From positions 310,001 through 374,000 of the forward strand of contig NZ_FLLQ01000003.1 of the NCBI RefSeq assembly GCF_900088415.1: a stretch of 64,000 nt of DNA, written 5' to 3'. Below are positions 47,367 to 57,441 of the stretch, piece by piece. The notes below the pieces were generated by a model. The model saw only the letters and a list, made by a program, of their open reading frames with translations. It had not been told where the DNA came from and made no database searches. This DNA comes from Vibrio mediterranei (lineage in GTDB: Bacteria; Pseudomonadota; Gammaproteobacteria; Enterobacterales; Vibrionaceae). Positions within the stretch are counted from its first letter, which is position 1, and every line of letters starts with the position of its first letter. A program made the translations under genes and the position numbers.

Positions 47367-49022
47367 TTAAAGCCTGCCTAAAGCGTCGAGCAGCTTTGAT
47401 TTTATCTCTGGACTCGCAATATAAGCGCTGAGATAGTGTTCTTCATTATTCTCAAAATCTGGCTGCATTTGCAGCATTTCTTTATAGCTGGCTTGAGCCT
47501 GTTTGAACTCACCTTTGTATACTTGAATGATCGCTTTTAGCATCGGAATCCAAAATACACGGCGTAAAGACAGCTTGCTAATGGCTTTATCGGCACCCTC
47601 AAAATCATCAAGCATGATCTTGTGAATAATAGAGGCCACAGAGAACCATGGCGGTCTAAATGGGTTCAGAGCTTTTGAGTCTTGGATAAGTTGCAATCCT
47701 CGGTCAAATTCCCCTGCCATGCATAATGCCCAACCGGATAAGCCAATCTGATAGGCGGCATTGGGGTTAATCGCAATCACTTTGTCGACAGTCTCGATGA
47801 CGCTATTGACGTCTCCAGCAACTTGGTGCGCCATTAACATCGCTATTTGAGATTCTTGGTTAGTCGGCTCTAGCTCAACCGCTCGTTTGGCATAGTTAAG
47901 AGCTGTTTCGACAGCACTGTCGACCTTATTCATTCCTAACATGTCAGCATCAAAGTAAAGCACAGCTAACATAGCATGCAGCAACGCAACATCAGGTTCA
48001 TTTTGTACAGCGCTCAACAAGGCTTGAGTGGCCTGCTGGTGGGTATCTTCCGAGAGCGTCATTAGGTAGTGACGATAACGCAGTGTCGCTTCATAGGTAG
48101 AGAGATGCTCAATCTTTTTCTGGTTACAGCTTTGATAGATTTCTCTGTGAATAATGCCAAAGCTGGAAGCCAGCTCAGCGACGACTTCCGCAATGATGTC
48201 ATCTTGAACAGAAAATAGATCGTCGGTTGCTAAATCACAGGTGTATTTCTCAGCCCAAACTTGCTCACCGGAGTCAGTGCGATACAGCTTGGCATAGATT
48301 CTCACCTTATTACCTAGTGCCTGCATGGTGCCAGAGGTAATAAACGACACACCTAGCTTTTCACCTAAACCTTTGACATCGGCGGAGGTACGAGGATCAA
48401 TGCTCGTTTCACCGAGAGCATGCATTGAGACGACTTTGAGCATATCAAAGCGCGCAAGCTCAGTGGCTAACTCTTCGCCGAAACCTTCAGCAAAAAAGCG
48501 TTTCTCAGGATCATCTGACAGTGAAAGAAACGGTAATACCGTCAAAGTAGGGCTTAAGGATTTCAGAGTTTCACGTGCAAACTGAGCCAAGGATGCTGTT
48601 TGTCTTGCAGCTTGAGGCGCTTGCGGCGTAAACAATGGACTATAACGCCCTTTTGGAATTGACAGGACAATGGGGTCATTGACGCCTTCGGTAAGGTAGT
48701 AGGTTTCTAGAGTTCGGCGAACTCGCCCTGCTTGAATTCGAACGATAGGATCAGCTTGGTGGTCAAAATCGGCATCACGATCAAACACTTCAGTTGCGAT
48801 CGTAAACTGTTTTAGACGATCACCGTTACCAACGAGAGTCTGCTCGACAACAAAAGACAGTAACTCTTTCATCTTCGGGCTTTGATCAAATGCTTTACTC
48901 GAAAGAATGCGGTTAAGCTGATCTTTGACTCGGGTTTGGTTCTCTTCTATTCGAATATCTAATGGAGCTTGTTCTGACACCGTAGTTAACTCTCTTATCG
49001 TAGGATCTGGGTATTTTGCCAT
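47367..49022 (-). CDS. TolB-like / TPR protein, possible regulator
   Basis: A 551-residue protein without signal peptide. Residues ~30-130 end in DPIVRIQAGRVRRTLETYY and LSIPKGRYSPLF. This order resembles the winged-helix output domain of OmpR-type regulators and is often fused to TPR proteins. Residues ~155-275 (LTVLPFLSLSDDPEKRFFAE; GEQVWAEKY) look like the TolB/FlgO-type N-terminal domain found in adenylate-cyclase-like proteins. The rest is TPR-rich helical sequence. DNA or partner binding is inference. It is divergent from a BamA/TamA-like outer-membrane gene. Confidence 0.7.
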   Translation of the reverse strand: MAKYPDPTIRELTTVSEQAPLDIRIEENQTRVKDQLNRILSSKAFDQSPKMKELLSFVVEQTLVGNGDRLKQFTIATEVFDRDADFDHQADPIVRIQAGRVRRTLETYYLTEGVNDPIVLSIPKGRYSPLFTPQAPQAARQTASLAQFARETLKSLSPTLTVLPFLSLSDDPEKRFFAEGFGEELATELARFDMLKVVSMHALGETSIDPRTSADVKGLGEKLGVSFITSGTMQALGNKVRIYAKLYRTDSGEQVWAEKYTCDLATDDLFSVQDDIIAEVVAELASSFGIIHREIYQSCNQKKIEHLSTYEATLRYRHYLMTLSEDTHQQATQALLSAVQNEPDVALLHAMLAVLYFDADMLGMNKVDSAVETALNYAKRAVELEPTNQESQIAMLMAHQVAGDVNSVIETVDKVIAINPNAAYQIGLSGWALCMAGEFDRGLQLIQDSKALNPFRPPWFSVASIIHKIMLDDFEGADKAISKLSLRRVFWIPMLKAIIQVYKGEFKQAQASYKEMLQMQPDFENNEEHYLSAYIASPEIKSKLLDALGRL

Positions 49023-49293
49023 TTTAAGACAGCTAAAAATAGTAATGAGTTCACTATTTGCGACTGCTCACCTGTGTTATTTAAGGTTAGCATCAAATGA
49101 CTGAGACCTTAGCTAGAAAGCGTTGAAGTGTAGGGTAAGTCCGAGGTTTGTTGATAGATCTTGTCAAATTGCCTTTGTGTAGTAGCAAGTTTTTGAAATG
49201 ATGTATATTTAGTTGGATAATTGTTAAAACATATAACTAGTGAGCCTTTCATTGTTTTGATGGATCGGTTTGCATAGCGTTCAAGGAAGAAGT

Positions 49294-50418
49294 ATGAAGA
49301 AGCTACCAGTATGGTTGTTAGGTGGTATGGCAGCGGCGTCTTCTGTCTCTGCGATGGAACAGTTCCTCGACCCTAAAGATGGCATGTTCGATGCCAGTAA
49401 ATGGGTACTTGATAATGCGGTTGGCTTTATGCCTGTACCCATAATTATCACCGATCCCGCTGTTGGGGCAGGTGGTGGTGCAGCGTTGCTGTTTTTCCAC
49501 GAATCAGAAAAACGTAAGCAACTGCGTGAGGAAAATCCCGATGAAGTCGTGGGATTGCCGCCGAGTGTGACGGCGGTTGCCGCTGCTGCGACAGAAAATG
49601 GCTCGTGGTTAACTGGGGCGTTTCACTTCGGCTCATGGCAGGAAGATACGTGGCGTTATCAAGGTGGTTTGTTCTACGGCTCATTCAACCTAAAATATTA
49701 CGAGGGTGATATTCCTTTCGATTTCAATATCGATGGCTTGTACTTCATGCAGGATATTGATTATCGCATTGCAGGTAGCGATTGGTTTGTCGGTGCCAAA
49801 TATTCCATCCTATCTTCTCAAAGTACTTTTGATATTGGCAATATTATTCCGGGTATACCGCCTATCGATTACGACATGAACGATGCGGGGGTTGAATTAA
49901 AAGTCACTTATGACAGCAGAGATACTATTTTCACACCGAATGACGGCCTGAAAGCCAAGTTGAGCGTCGATTTTCATAATTCGGCTTTTGGTGGCGATGT
50001 GGACTACCAAAAAGGACGCTTTCAAACCAACTATTTTGCACCGTTAACCAATGATTTTGTCCTGGGGCTACGTGGCGATTATCAAACCGTTTCCAATGAT
50101 GCACCATACTATGCTCGTCCATTTATCAGCATGCGTGGTATTCCAGCAATGCGCTATCAAGGTGATGATATGGCTTTGGTTGAAGTGGAGGCTCGCTATG
50201 ATCTTACCCCTCGTTGGTCACTAATTGGTTTTACTGGCACTGGCAAAGCGTTTGATGAAGGTGATAGTTTTTCAGATGCCAAATATCAAAATGTTGTCGG
50301 CGGAGGTTTTCGCTATTTGGTGGCGAGACAGTTAAATATGCGAGCTGGTGTCGATGTTGCAAAAGGTCCTGAAGAGTGGGCGTATTATATTACCGTTGGT
50401 CATGCTTGGCAGTTGTAA
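49294..50418 (+). CDS. BamA/TamA-family outer-membrane protein (short)
   Basis: A 374-residue exported protein: signal peptide MKKLPVWLLGGMAAASSVSA, then a beta-rich barrel. It contains VTYDSRDTIFTPNDGLKAKL, the strand pattern of the surface-antigen (D15) barrel, and SMRGIPAMRYQGDDMALVEVEARYDL, the (V/I)RG(F/Y)-type segment of Omp85 proteins. There are no POTRA repeats, so it is a barrel-only member. Function unknown. AAGGAAG lies before the ATG at 49294. Divergent from the TolB/TPR gene. Confidence 0.75.
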   Translation: MKKLPVWLLGGMAAASSVSAMEQFLDPKDGMFDASKWVLDNAVGFMPVPIIITDPAVGAGGGAALLFFHESEKRKQLREENPDEVVGLPPSVTAVAAAATENGSWLTGAFHFGSWQEDTWRYQGGLFYGSFNLKYYEGDIPFDFNIDGLYFMQDIDYRIAGSDWFVGAKYSILSSQSTFDIGNIIPGIPPIDYDMNDAGVELKVTYDSRDTIFTPNDGLKAKLSVDFHNSAFGGDVDYQKGRFQTNYFAPLTNDFVLGLRGDYQTVSNDAPYYARPFISMRGIPAMRYQGDDMALVEVEARYDLTPRWSLIGFTGTGKAFDEGDSFSDAKYQNVVGGGFRYLVARQLNMRAGVDVAKGPEEWAYYITVGHAWQL

Positions 50419-50424
50419 TGAACA

Positions 50425-50456
50425 AGAGAAAGGCTGGATTCATCCAGCCTTTCTTC
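50425..50456. terminator. Bidirectional terminator barrel gene / MFS gene
   Basis: AGAAAGGCTGGA / TCCAGCCTTTCT stem-loop between convergent genes. Confidence 0.8.
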
Positions 50457-50470
50457 ATTAATGTGGATAT

Positions 50471-51649
50471 TTACTTACGTTTAAACAACAAAGTAGCGAA
50501 TGCTAGCACTAAGGTCACAACGATACTTGCCGCGCAATAATCCACGACTGACACAAAACCTTCAACGTCGATGAGCTGACCTGCAATGTAAGTACCCACT
50601 CCAAACCCTATTGCCATTGCAAACATCAGAATGCCTTGTGTGAGTGCAGGTGTGCTTGGGCTGAGCTCTTCTGCAATCGCTGGTATTACCATATCGAACC
50701 AAGATATTGCTTGCATCAGTAGTACTATCAATAGAATAGGGACAAGGCTTGGAATGTTCGTTCCAATCGCCAGCCATAGACCAATTGAGGTTACTGCATA
50801 GCAAGCCAGTGACGCCATCCAGATGAGATAAGGGCTGCTTTTTTCTGCGAGGCGACCAGCTGGCTCAAGGAGTATCATGGTTAATACCGCGGAGCCTGCG
50901 AGACCAAACGCAGAATGTCCAAGGTCGACGTTAAACACCTCTTTGATGATGATTGGTCCAGTTTCCATCAAGTTACTGGCGGTAAACATGGAAATGAACA
51001 CGGTTGCCAAGAACATCACGAATGCAATGGAGGTGCGTTTGTTGCTCTTCTTAGTTAGTGATTCATCGTCGCTTTGCTGTTCAACCTCAGGCACTTTGAC
51101 TTTCGGTGGCGGTGCAATAAATACAGTAACAATAGAAACGCAGACCAGAGTCATAAGCATCAGTAGCTTTTGTTCACTTGTCCAACCCAATAGACTTACC
51201 ACTCCGAGGAGCGAGCCCGCAATCACCACACCCAAAAACTGGAACTGAAATAGACGACTTAGTCCACGCGCTTGCTCATTTTCTGGTAGAGAATTTAGGA
51301 CAAATGTTGGGTTCAGTACCAATTGAGAGACAGTACCAATACCGATGGTAAGTCCGACTAACAAGTAGGTGTATGTTTCAGTTTGCGCAAAATAGAGTAG
51401 CACCAGCGAAAGTAAGTGAGAGAACAACGCCACTTTTTGCATTTGACGGTGGATACCATATTTATCTGCAAGCCAACCAATGAGCGGTGCGCTGATGCCA
51501 AATAGGCCAATCAGAGACATTACGCTGCCCATAAGAGAGCCGCTGCCTGTGCGTTCGATAATAAGCGGTGTCAGCATCAGGGCAATGCCCGCCCACTGAA
51601 CCACGCCGTTTGACATCTGTGCGATGTACCAAGGTTTAAGAGTTTTCAT
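50471..51649 (-). CDS. MFS transporter
   Basis: A 392-residue inner-membrane protein with twelve hydrophobic segments, the MFS loop GWLADKYGIHR between segments 2 and 3, and a charged central loop (PEVEQQSDDESLTKKSNKR). No specific subfamily is recognised; drug or metabolite export is possible. It is divergent from prfC. Confidence 0.82.
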   Translation of the reverse strand: MKTLKPWYIAQMSNGVVQWAGIALMLTPLIIERTGSGSLMGSVMSLIGLFGISAPLIGWLADKYGIHRQMQKVALFSHLLSLVLLYFAQTETYTYLLVGLTIGIGTVSQLVLNPTFVLNSLPENEQARGLSRLFQFQFLGVVIAGSLLGVVSLLGWTSEQKLLMLMTLVCVSIVTVFIAPPPKVKVPEVEQQSDDESLTKKSNKRTSIAFVMFLATVFISMFTASNLMETGPIIIKEVFNVDLGHSAFGLAGSAVLTMILLEPAGRLAEKSSPYLIWMASLACYAVTSIGLWLAIGTNIPSLVPILLIVLLMQAISWFDMVIPAIAEELSPSTPALTQGILMFAMAIGFGVGTYIAGQLIDVEGFVSVVDYCAASIVVTLVLAFATLLFKRK

Positions 51650-51984
51650 GGAGTGTTCCCCAAATTAAAGACCTTAAGGTCAAAAGAAATGAAATTGCGA
51701 TAGGTAAAACCACAGGAAAATGCTCTTATTTATCGAAACTCTGTTTAAGGTAAAAAGTATATGGGAGGCGATTTACGATGAGCAGTGTGTAACCCGTTGT
51801 TACTTAAGGGGAGCAAGTAAGTTACTGAGTCACTGAGTGGTTAGTCAGTAGCTTGAAGAAACTAGTGATTGAGAATCGAAGCCAGATCGGTGAAAATAGC
51901 GCCCATTATTTTTTCGACGCCTTCGAGTAGTAGTTGAGCCAATACTCTCAAACGCTATTCTACAAACCAAGAAGATCGAGATTC
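51650..51984. other. MFS gene / prfC divergent intergenic region
   Basis: About 335 bases that must hold the promoters of both genes. The frame of prfC is open 17 codons upstream of the chosen ATG, without family similarity. I see no other supported element. Confidence 0.45.
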
Positions 51985-53574
51985 ATGTCAAATCCTCAAT
52001 TTCAGCAACAAGTTTCTAAGCGCAGAACTTTTGCGATCATCTCTCACCCGGATGCGGGTAAAACCACCATTACTGAAAAAGTACTGTTATTCGGAAACGC
52101 GATTCAGAAAGCAGGCACAGTAAAAGGCCGTGGCAGTGCGCAGCACGCCAAGTCAGACTGGATGGAAATGGAAAAAGAGCGTGGTATCTCGGTAACAACG
52201 TCCGTGATGCAGTTTCCTTATAACGACTGTTTGGTTAACCTACTTGATACTCCAGGACACGAAGACTTCTCGGAAGATACTTATCGTACGCTTACCGCTG
52301 TTGACTCATGTTTGATGGTGATTGATGCGGCAAAAGGTGTCGAAGACCGTACCCGTAAATTGATGGAAGTAACTCGTCTTCGTGACACGCCTATCGTGAC
52401 CTTCATGAACAAATTGGACCGTGATGTACGCGACCCAATGGAAGTGCTAGACGAAGTAGAAAGTGAACTGGGTATGATGTGTGCCCCTATCTCTTGGCCA
52501 ATTGGTTGTGGCAAAGAGTTTAAGGGTGTTTATCACATTCACCGTGACGAAACGATTCTGTACGAATCTGGCCATGGTCATGAAATCCAAGAAGTTCGTA
52601 TCATCAAAGGGTTAGATAACCCAGACCTTGATGACGCGGTAGGTGCTGATCTAGCAGAAAGCGTTCGTGAAGAGTTAGAGCTAGTAATGGGCGCATGTCC
52701 TGAGTTTGATCTTGATTCTTTCCTTAAAGGTGAGCTAACTCCAGTATACTTTGGTACTGCACTTGGTAACTTTGGTGTTGACCATATGCTAGACGGCCTA
52801 ACTAAGTGGGCACCAGCACCGCAAACGCGTCAAGCGAATGAGCGTGATGTTGAAGCAACGGAAGAGAAGTTTTCTGGCTTTGTCTTTAAGATTCAGGCAA
52901 ACATGGATCCAAAGCACCGCGACCGTATCGCCTTTATGCGTATTGTATCTGGTACCTATTCTCAAGGTATGAAGATGAACCACGTTCGCACCGGCAAAAC
53001 AGTCAGCATTTCTGATGCGGTTACGTTTATGGCGGGTGACCGTTCTCGCGCCGAAAAAGCGTATGCTGGTGATATCATTGGTCTTCATAACCACGGTACC
53101 ATTCAAATTGGTGACACCTTTACTCAAGGTGAAGCGCTGAAGTTCTCTGGCATTCCAAACTTTGCACCGGAGCTATTCCGTCGCATTCGTCTAAAAGATC
53201 CATTGAAGCAGAAGCAGCTACTAAAAGGTTTGGTTCAGCTTTCTGAAGAGGGTGCTGTTCAGGTATTCCGTCCGCTACAAAACAACGACCTTATTGTTGG
53301 TGCGGTTGGTGTGCTTCAGTTTGACGTGGTTGTTGCTCGTCTAAAATCTGAGTACAACGTTGAAGCGATTTATGAAAGTGTTAACGTTGCAACAGCTCGT
53401 TGGGTTGAGTGTGATGATGACAAGAAGCTTGAAGACTTCAAACGTAAGAACCAGCAAAACCTTGCGCTTGATGGTGGTGACAACTTGAGCTACGTAGCAC
53501 CAACTATGGTTAACTTGAACCTAGCGCAAGAGCGTTTCCCGGATATTAAATTCCGCGCAACACGTGAGCACTAA
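51985..53574 (+). CDS. prfC: Peptide chain release factor 3
   Basis: A GTPase that recycles RF1/RF2 after termination. The 529-residue protein shows the G motifs [27 protein letters not shown] and NKLDRD, then the domain II/III segments normal for RF3. The ATG at 51985 ([16 protein letters not shown]) is the family start. A bidirectional terminator follows. Confidence 0.97.
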   Translation: MSNPQFQQQVSKRRTFAIISHPDAGKTTITEKVLLFGNAIQKAGTVKGRGSAQHAKSDWMEMEKERGISVTTSVMQFPYNDCLVNLLDTPGHEDFSEDTYRTLTAVDSCLMVIDAAKGVEDRTRKLMEVTRLRDTPIVTFMNKLDRDVRDPMEVLDEVESELGMMCAPISWPIGCGKEFKGVYHIHRDETILYESGHGHEIQEVRIIKGLDNPDLDDAVGADLAESVREELELVMGACPEFDLDSFLKGELTPVYFGTALGNFGVDHMLDGLTKWAPAPQTRQANERDVEATEEKFSGFVFKIQANMDPKHRDRIAFMRIVSGTYSQGMKMNHVRTGKTVSISDAVTFMAGDRSRAEKAYAGDIIGLHNHGTIQIGDTFTQGEALKFSGIPNFAPELFRRIRLKDPLKQKQLLKGLVQLSEEGAVQVFRPLQNNDLIVGAVGVLQFDVVVARLKSEYNVEAIYESVNVATARWVECDDDKKLEDFKRKNQQNLALDGGDNLSYVAPTMVNLNLAQERFPDIKFRATREH

Positions 53575-53598
53575 TCTATAGTTGCTAATACTAGGCAA

Positions 53599-53630
53599 TA
53601 AAAAACCGCTCATTTGAGCGGTTTTTTTCG
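53599..53630. terminator. Bidirectional terminator prfC / ABC operon
   Basis: AAAAAACCGCTCA / TGAGCGGTTTTTTT hairpin between convergent genes. Confidence 0.88.
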
Positions 53631-53649
53631 GTCTGCATATCGCATCCGG

Positions 53650-54615
53650 TTATTCGCGTTCTTTAGTGTAAGGCACGCCGATAGCTTTTGGTGCTACCGC
53701 CTTACCAATAAAGCCTGCGAGTAGGAATACGGTTAACACGTAAGGTACGGCTTCAATCGCTTGTACCGGAATAGGGAAGTCACCAATGGTCACGCCTTGC
53801 ATACGAATAGCTAGTGCATCCAAGAAACCAAAGAGCAAACATGCACCCATTGCGGTAAACGGACGCCACTTACCAAAAATAAGCGCAGCCAAAGCCATAT
53901 AACCTTTACCTGCACTCATGTTTGGAATGAACTGAGCCGTTTGCGCTACCGATAAGTAGACGCCACCAATACCCACTAATACCCCACAGATTGCAACGGC
54001 AGCGTAACGCATACGCACTACAGAGATACCTGCAGTATCCACTGCTGATGGTGACTCACCTACAGCACGTAAGCGCAAGCCGAAACGAGTTCGGAACAGT
54101 AGGTACCAACAAGCAGGAACGATTAACACCACAAGGTATACCAAAATGGAGTGTCCACTAATCAGCTCTGAGTAGATGTCGCCCAAAATAGGTACGTCCG
54201 CAACGGCATCAGCACCAGGGAAGGTAATTGGTGCGAAACGAGCATCACCAGATAGGGCTGGAGTTTGACCACCTTGTTGGAACCAGTGGCGACCTAACGT
54301 AATGGTTAAGCCTGCGGCAAGAATATTGATTGCCATACCACTGACGACTTGGTCACCTCTGTGGGTGATACAAGCGAAGCCGTGAAGCAAGGCGAGAAGC
54401 ACCGAGATACCTATACCAGCAAACAAACCTAGCCACGCTGAACCGGTGACATGGGCTGTAGCAGCACCGGCAAATGCAGCGGCTAATAGTTTACCTTCTA
54501 GTGCAATGTTTACTATCCCTGAACGTTCACAGAACATACCGGCTAAAGAGGCAAGAATCAGTGGGGTTGCCACACGTAAGGTGGCATCAAGCATGAGAAT
54601 AATCGTTTCAAACAT
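53650..54615 (-). CDS. Nucleoside ABC transporter permease 2
   Basis: A 321-residue membrane permease of the BPD_transp_2 family with about nine hydrophobic segments and the pattern REGIVNIALEGK in the form RSGIVNIALEGKLL near the start. Such permeases pair with BMP-type binding proteins. AAGGAG lies 10 bases before the ATG at 54615; a TTG at 54621 overlaps the preceding stop. It is the last gene of the BMP-ATPase-permease-permease unit. Confidence 0.88.
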   Translation of the reverse strand: MFETIILMLDATLRVATPLILASLAGMFCERSGIVNIALEGKLLAAAFAGAATAHVTGSAWLGLFAGIGISVLLALLHGFACITHRGDQVVSGMAINILAAGLTITLGRHWFQQGGQTPALSGDARFAPITFPGADAVADVPILGDIYSELISGHSILVYLVVLIVPACWYLLFRTRFGLRLRAVGESPSAVDTAGISVVRMRYAAVAICGVLVGIGGVYLSVAQTAQFIPNMSAGKGYMALAALIFGKWRPFTAMGACLLFGFLDALAIRMQGVTIGDFPIPVQAIEAVPYVLTVFLLAGFIGKAVAPKAIGVPYTKERE

Positions 54616-54617
54616 AA

Positions 54618-55748
54618 TCAAGCGACTCCTTTCTCTGCTTGTTGCTCATTGTTTTTGCTGCCAAAAAGTTTGAGGTAAGTACGTTCTAGTGAAGGACGGA
54701 ACATGTGCTCTAGTGCTCCTGAGAATAGAATCACCAGACCTTGCAATACCACAACGATATTTCGGTCAACGCCGTACTCAAAACTTAGCTCAGCACCACC
54801 TTGATACAGGAAGCCGAACAACAAACTTGCTAATAGAACACCGATAGGGTGGTTACGCCCCATTAAAGCAACCGCAATACCAGTAAAGCCAAAACCTTCA
54901 ACGAAGTTGAGTTTGATTTGATGCAGCTCGCCTTGTAATACATTCAAACCAAAGAAGCCCGCTAACATGCCTGAGATAAGCATGGTAAGGACAATGATTT
55001 TTACATATTTAATACCTGCATAGCTTGCAGCTGATGGATTTGAGCCGACAGAGCGGATTTCGTAACCCCAACGTGAGTGCCACATAAATAGCCAGACAAA
55101 CACACAACACAAGAGCGCAAAAATGAAGCTCAAGTTCATTGGGCTTGGTGCCATTTCAATACCGACCACAGCGAGCATTTCATGCATCTTTGGTAACCAG
55201 CTTGAGACTGCGAACACACGGCTTTCTGTTGCCATCGTGTTTTCAGGCTTCAAGATATCAACTAGTAGATACGCCATTAACGAAGAGGCGATGAAGTTGA
55301 ACATGATAGTCGTGATTACGATATGGGAACCGCGTTTTGCTTGAAGGTAAGCTGGAATAAACGCCCACGCAGCACCAAATAAACCGCCAGCAATGATGGC
55401 AACTGGGAAGACGATATACCACGGTGCGTATTCACCTAGAGTCAAACAGACCAAGCCAACGCCCAAACCACCGATATACGCTTGCCCTTCACCCCCAATA
55501 TTGAATAAGCCAGCATGGAAGGCGACGGCTACAGCAAGACCGGTAAAGATAAAGCCTGTCGCGTAGTACATGGTGTACCCAAAGCCTTCTGCGTAGCCAA
55601 AGGCTCCTGTCCACATGACTTTTGCCGCGTCAATTGGGTTAATATCGATATAAATAAACAGCAGAGCCGACACCAAAAACGCAACTAATACGTTGATGGC
55701 TGGCAGCAGTGCCACGGTTACCCAAGCGGGTACTTTTGCTTGGCTCAT
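54618..55748 (-). CDS. Nucleoside ABC transporter permease 1
   Basis: A 376-residue permease of the same family with about ten hydrophobic segments. It contains AGLFNIGGEGQAYIGG, the coupling/sorting motif of BMP-linked permeases, and SNPSAASYAGI. Start ATG at 55748 overlaps the end of the ATPase gene by 4 bases, so the two are translationally coupled. Confidence 0.9.
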   Translation of the reverse strand: MSQAKVPAWVTVALLPAINVLVAFLVSALLFIYIDINPIDAAKVMWTGAFGYAEGFGYTMYYATGFIFTGLAVAVAFHAGLFNIGGEGQAYIGGLGVGLVCLTLGEYAPWYIVFPVAIIAGGLFGAAWAFIPAYLQAKRGSHIVITTIMFNFIASSLMAYLLVDILKPENTMATESRVFAVSSWLPKMHEMLAVVGIEMAPSPMNLSFIFALLCCVFVWLFMWHSRWGYEIRSVGSNPSAASYAGIKYVKIIVLTMLISGMLAGFFGLNVLQGELHQIKLNFVEGFGFTGIAVALMGRNHPIGVLLASLLFGFLYQGGAELSFEYGVDRNIVVVLQGLVILFSGALEHMFRPSLERTYLKLFGSKNNEQQAEKGVA

Positions 55749-57325
55749 GCGCTTTCTCCTTGTGGCTCTGCGTGTTCCTTGGATGCTTTAAGATGCTCAG
55801 GCATGATATTGGCCATCATTAATCCCAGCGTTTTCTCATCGGCATCTTCAATGGATACTTCACCCACGATAGAGCCATCAAAGACCACTAAAATGCGATC
55901 AGATAGGCTTAGGATTTCATCTAGCTCAACCGAGACCAGCAAGACAGCTTTGTCTTCGTCACGTGCAGCAATGATTTGCTGGTGGATGTATTCGATAGCA
56001 CCGATATCTACCCCACGAGTTGGTTGGCCGACCAAAAGCACATCTGGGTTCTGTTCCATTTCGCGCGCGATGACTAGCTTCTGTTGGTTACCACCGGAAA
56101 AGTTTGCGGTTTTTAATGTGGTGTCGTTAGGACGAACATCCCACTTATCCATGCTCTTCTGACAACACTCTTTAATGGCTTGCTTATCTTGCAGTAAGCC
56201 TTTGTTGTATTGTGGTAAGTGGTGGTAGCCCAGGATATACGCTTCTTGAGCTTCAAATTTGTTGATAAGACCCTGCTTATGACGGTCTTCAGGAATATGA
56301 CCTACACCAATAGCACGTACCTGTTGAGGATCGAGAGGGTGATGTTTGTCGATATGGCTACCGTTAATGTCAATGCTGCCGGAATAAGGCTTAATAATCC
56401 CAGATAGCAGACCAAGTATTTCTGATTGACCATTACCAGAAACACCAGCAATACCAACGACTTCACCCTGTCTGACACCAAAGCTGATACTTTTGACACG
56501 CTCAACACCTGCGTCATCAAAAAACTGTAACTGATCAACTTTGATAAGCTCTTTCTTCGGATTCGCTTCAGATTTATCCACTTTTAGGCGAACCTTGCGT
56601 CCCACCATTAGTTCTGCCAGTTGCTCTTTGTTCGTTTTCGCCGTCACCACGTGCTCGACCATTGTGCCTTGGCGCATTACCGAAATATTGTCGGTAATCG
56701 CTAGGACTTCACGCAGCTTATGCGTGATGATCATGATAGTAGTACCTTGAGCGCGAAGTTTATCTAAGATGCGGAAAAGGTGATCGGCTTCTTGTGGAGT
56801 GAGTACACCTGTTGGCTCATCAAGAATCAGGATTTTTGCGCCACGATACAGCGCTTTTAAGATTTCGACACGTTGCTGAAGACCAACAGGTAGCTCGCCT
56901 ACAACGGCATCAAGGGGAACTTCGAGCCCGTAATCCTGTGCTAGCGCTTTCAACTTTTTGCGCGCTTTACCTAAACTTTCATTTAGCTGCCATCCATCTT
57001 CGGCACCGAGAACAATGTTCTCTAATACGGTAAATGTTTCCACTAACATAAAGTGTTGGTGGACCATGCCAATTCCTGCTTTGATTGCTTCCTGAGAGTT
57101 AGCGGGCTTGTAAGGAGCGCCGTTCACTGTCATTTCACCAGCATCAGCATGATAAAATCCGTAAATAATACTCATAAGAGTGGACTTGCCAGCACCATTT
57201 TCACCAATGATGCCGTGAATCGTGCCCTGAGGAACTCTAAGATCGATAGCTCGGTTAGCGTGAACGGCTCCAAAGCGTTTATCTATCTGCTTAAGTTCAA
57301 TGGCAATAGATTGTCCGTTTGTCAC
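55745..57325 (-). CDS. Nucleoside ABC transporter ATP-binding protein (two domains)
   Basis: A 526-residue fused double ATPase. The first domain has an intact Walker A GENGAGKSTL and Walker B ILILDEPT. The second has a degenerate Walker A (GVSGNGQSEI), followed by signature NFSGGNQQKL and VLLVGQPTRGVD, as is usual for sugar/nucleoside importers of the RbsA type. The start is GTG at 57325. It is preceded by two hairpins that separate it from the binding-protein gene. Confidence 0.92.
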   Translation of the reverse strand: MTNGQSIAIELKQIDKRFGAVHANRAIDLRVPQGTIHGIIGENGAGKSTLMSIIYGFYHADAGEMTVNGAPYKPANSQEAIKAGIGMVHQHFMLVETFTVLENIVLGAEDGWQLNESLGKARKKLKALAQDYGLEVPLDAVVGELPVGLQQRVEILKALYRGAKILILDEPTGVLTPQEADHLFRILDKLRAQGTTIMIITHKLREVLAITDNISVMRQGTMVEHVVTAKTNKEQLAELMVGRKVRLKVDKSEANPKKELIKVDQLQFFDDAGVERVKSISFGVRQGEVVGIAGVSGNGQSEILGLLSGIIKPYSGSIDINGSHIDKHHPLDPQQVRAIGVGHIPEDRHKQGLINKFEAQEAYILGYHHLPQYNKGLLQDKQAIKECCQKSMDKWDVRPNDTTLKTANFSGGNQQKLVIAREMEQNPDVLLVGQPTRGVDIGAIEYIHQQIIAARDEDKAVLLVSVELDEILSLSDRILVVFDGSIVGEVSIEDADEKTLGLMMANIMPEHLKASKEHAEPQGESA

Positions 57326-57347
57326 TAGATACTGCCTTATAATTATA

Positions 57348-57419
57348 CGCCGCTGTTTTTAGGCAGCGGCGTTGTTATGTTTACTCAGCTTATTGATAAT
57401 AAAATAAAATAAGCTGAGT
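57348..57419 (-). promoter_or_regulatory. Two hairpins between the binding-protein and ATPase genes
   Basis: CGCCGCTG/CAGCGGCG (57348-57371) and ACTCAGCTTATT/AATAAGCTGAGT (57383-57419), both perfect, neither followed by a clean T-run on the minus strand. They may protect the upstream mRNA and give more binding protein than membrane components. Confidence 0.6.
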
Positions 57420-57441
57420 CTTTCATTCTGAGCTAGGACGC

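Noticed and set aside
49270..49293. Upstream extension of the barrel gene
   Set aside because: The signal peptide begins at 49294, which also has the ribosome site.
51700..51800. Four-codon ORF with GGAGG in the MFS/prfC gap
   Set aside because: Too short and without context; likely chance.
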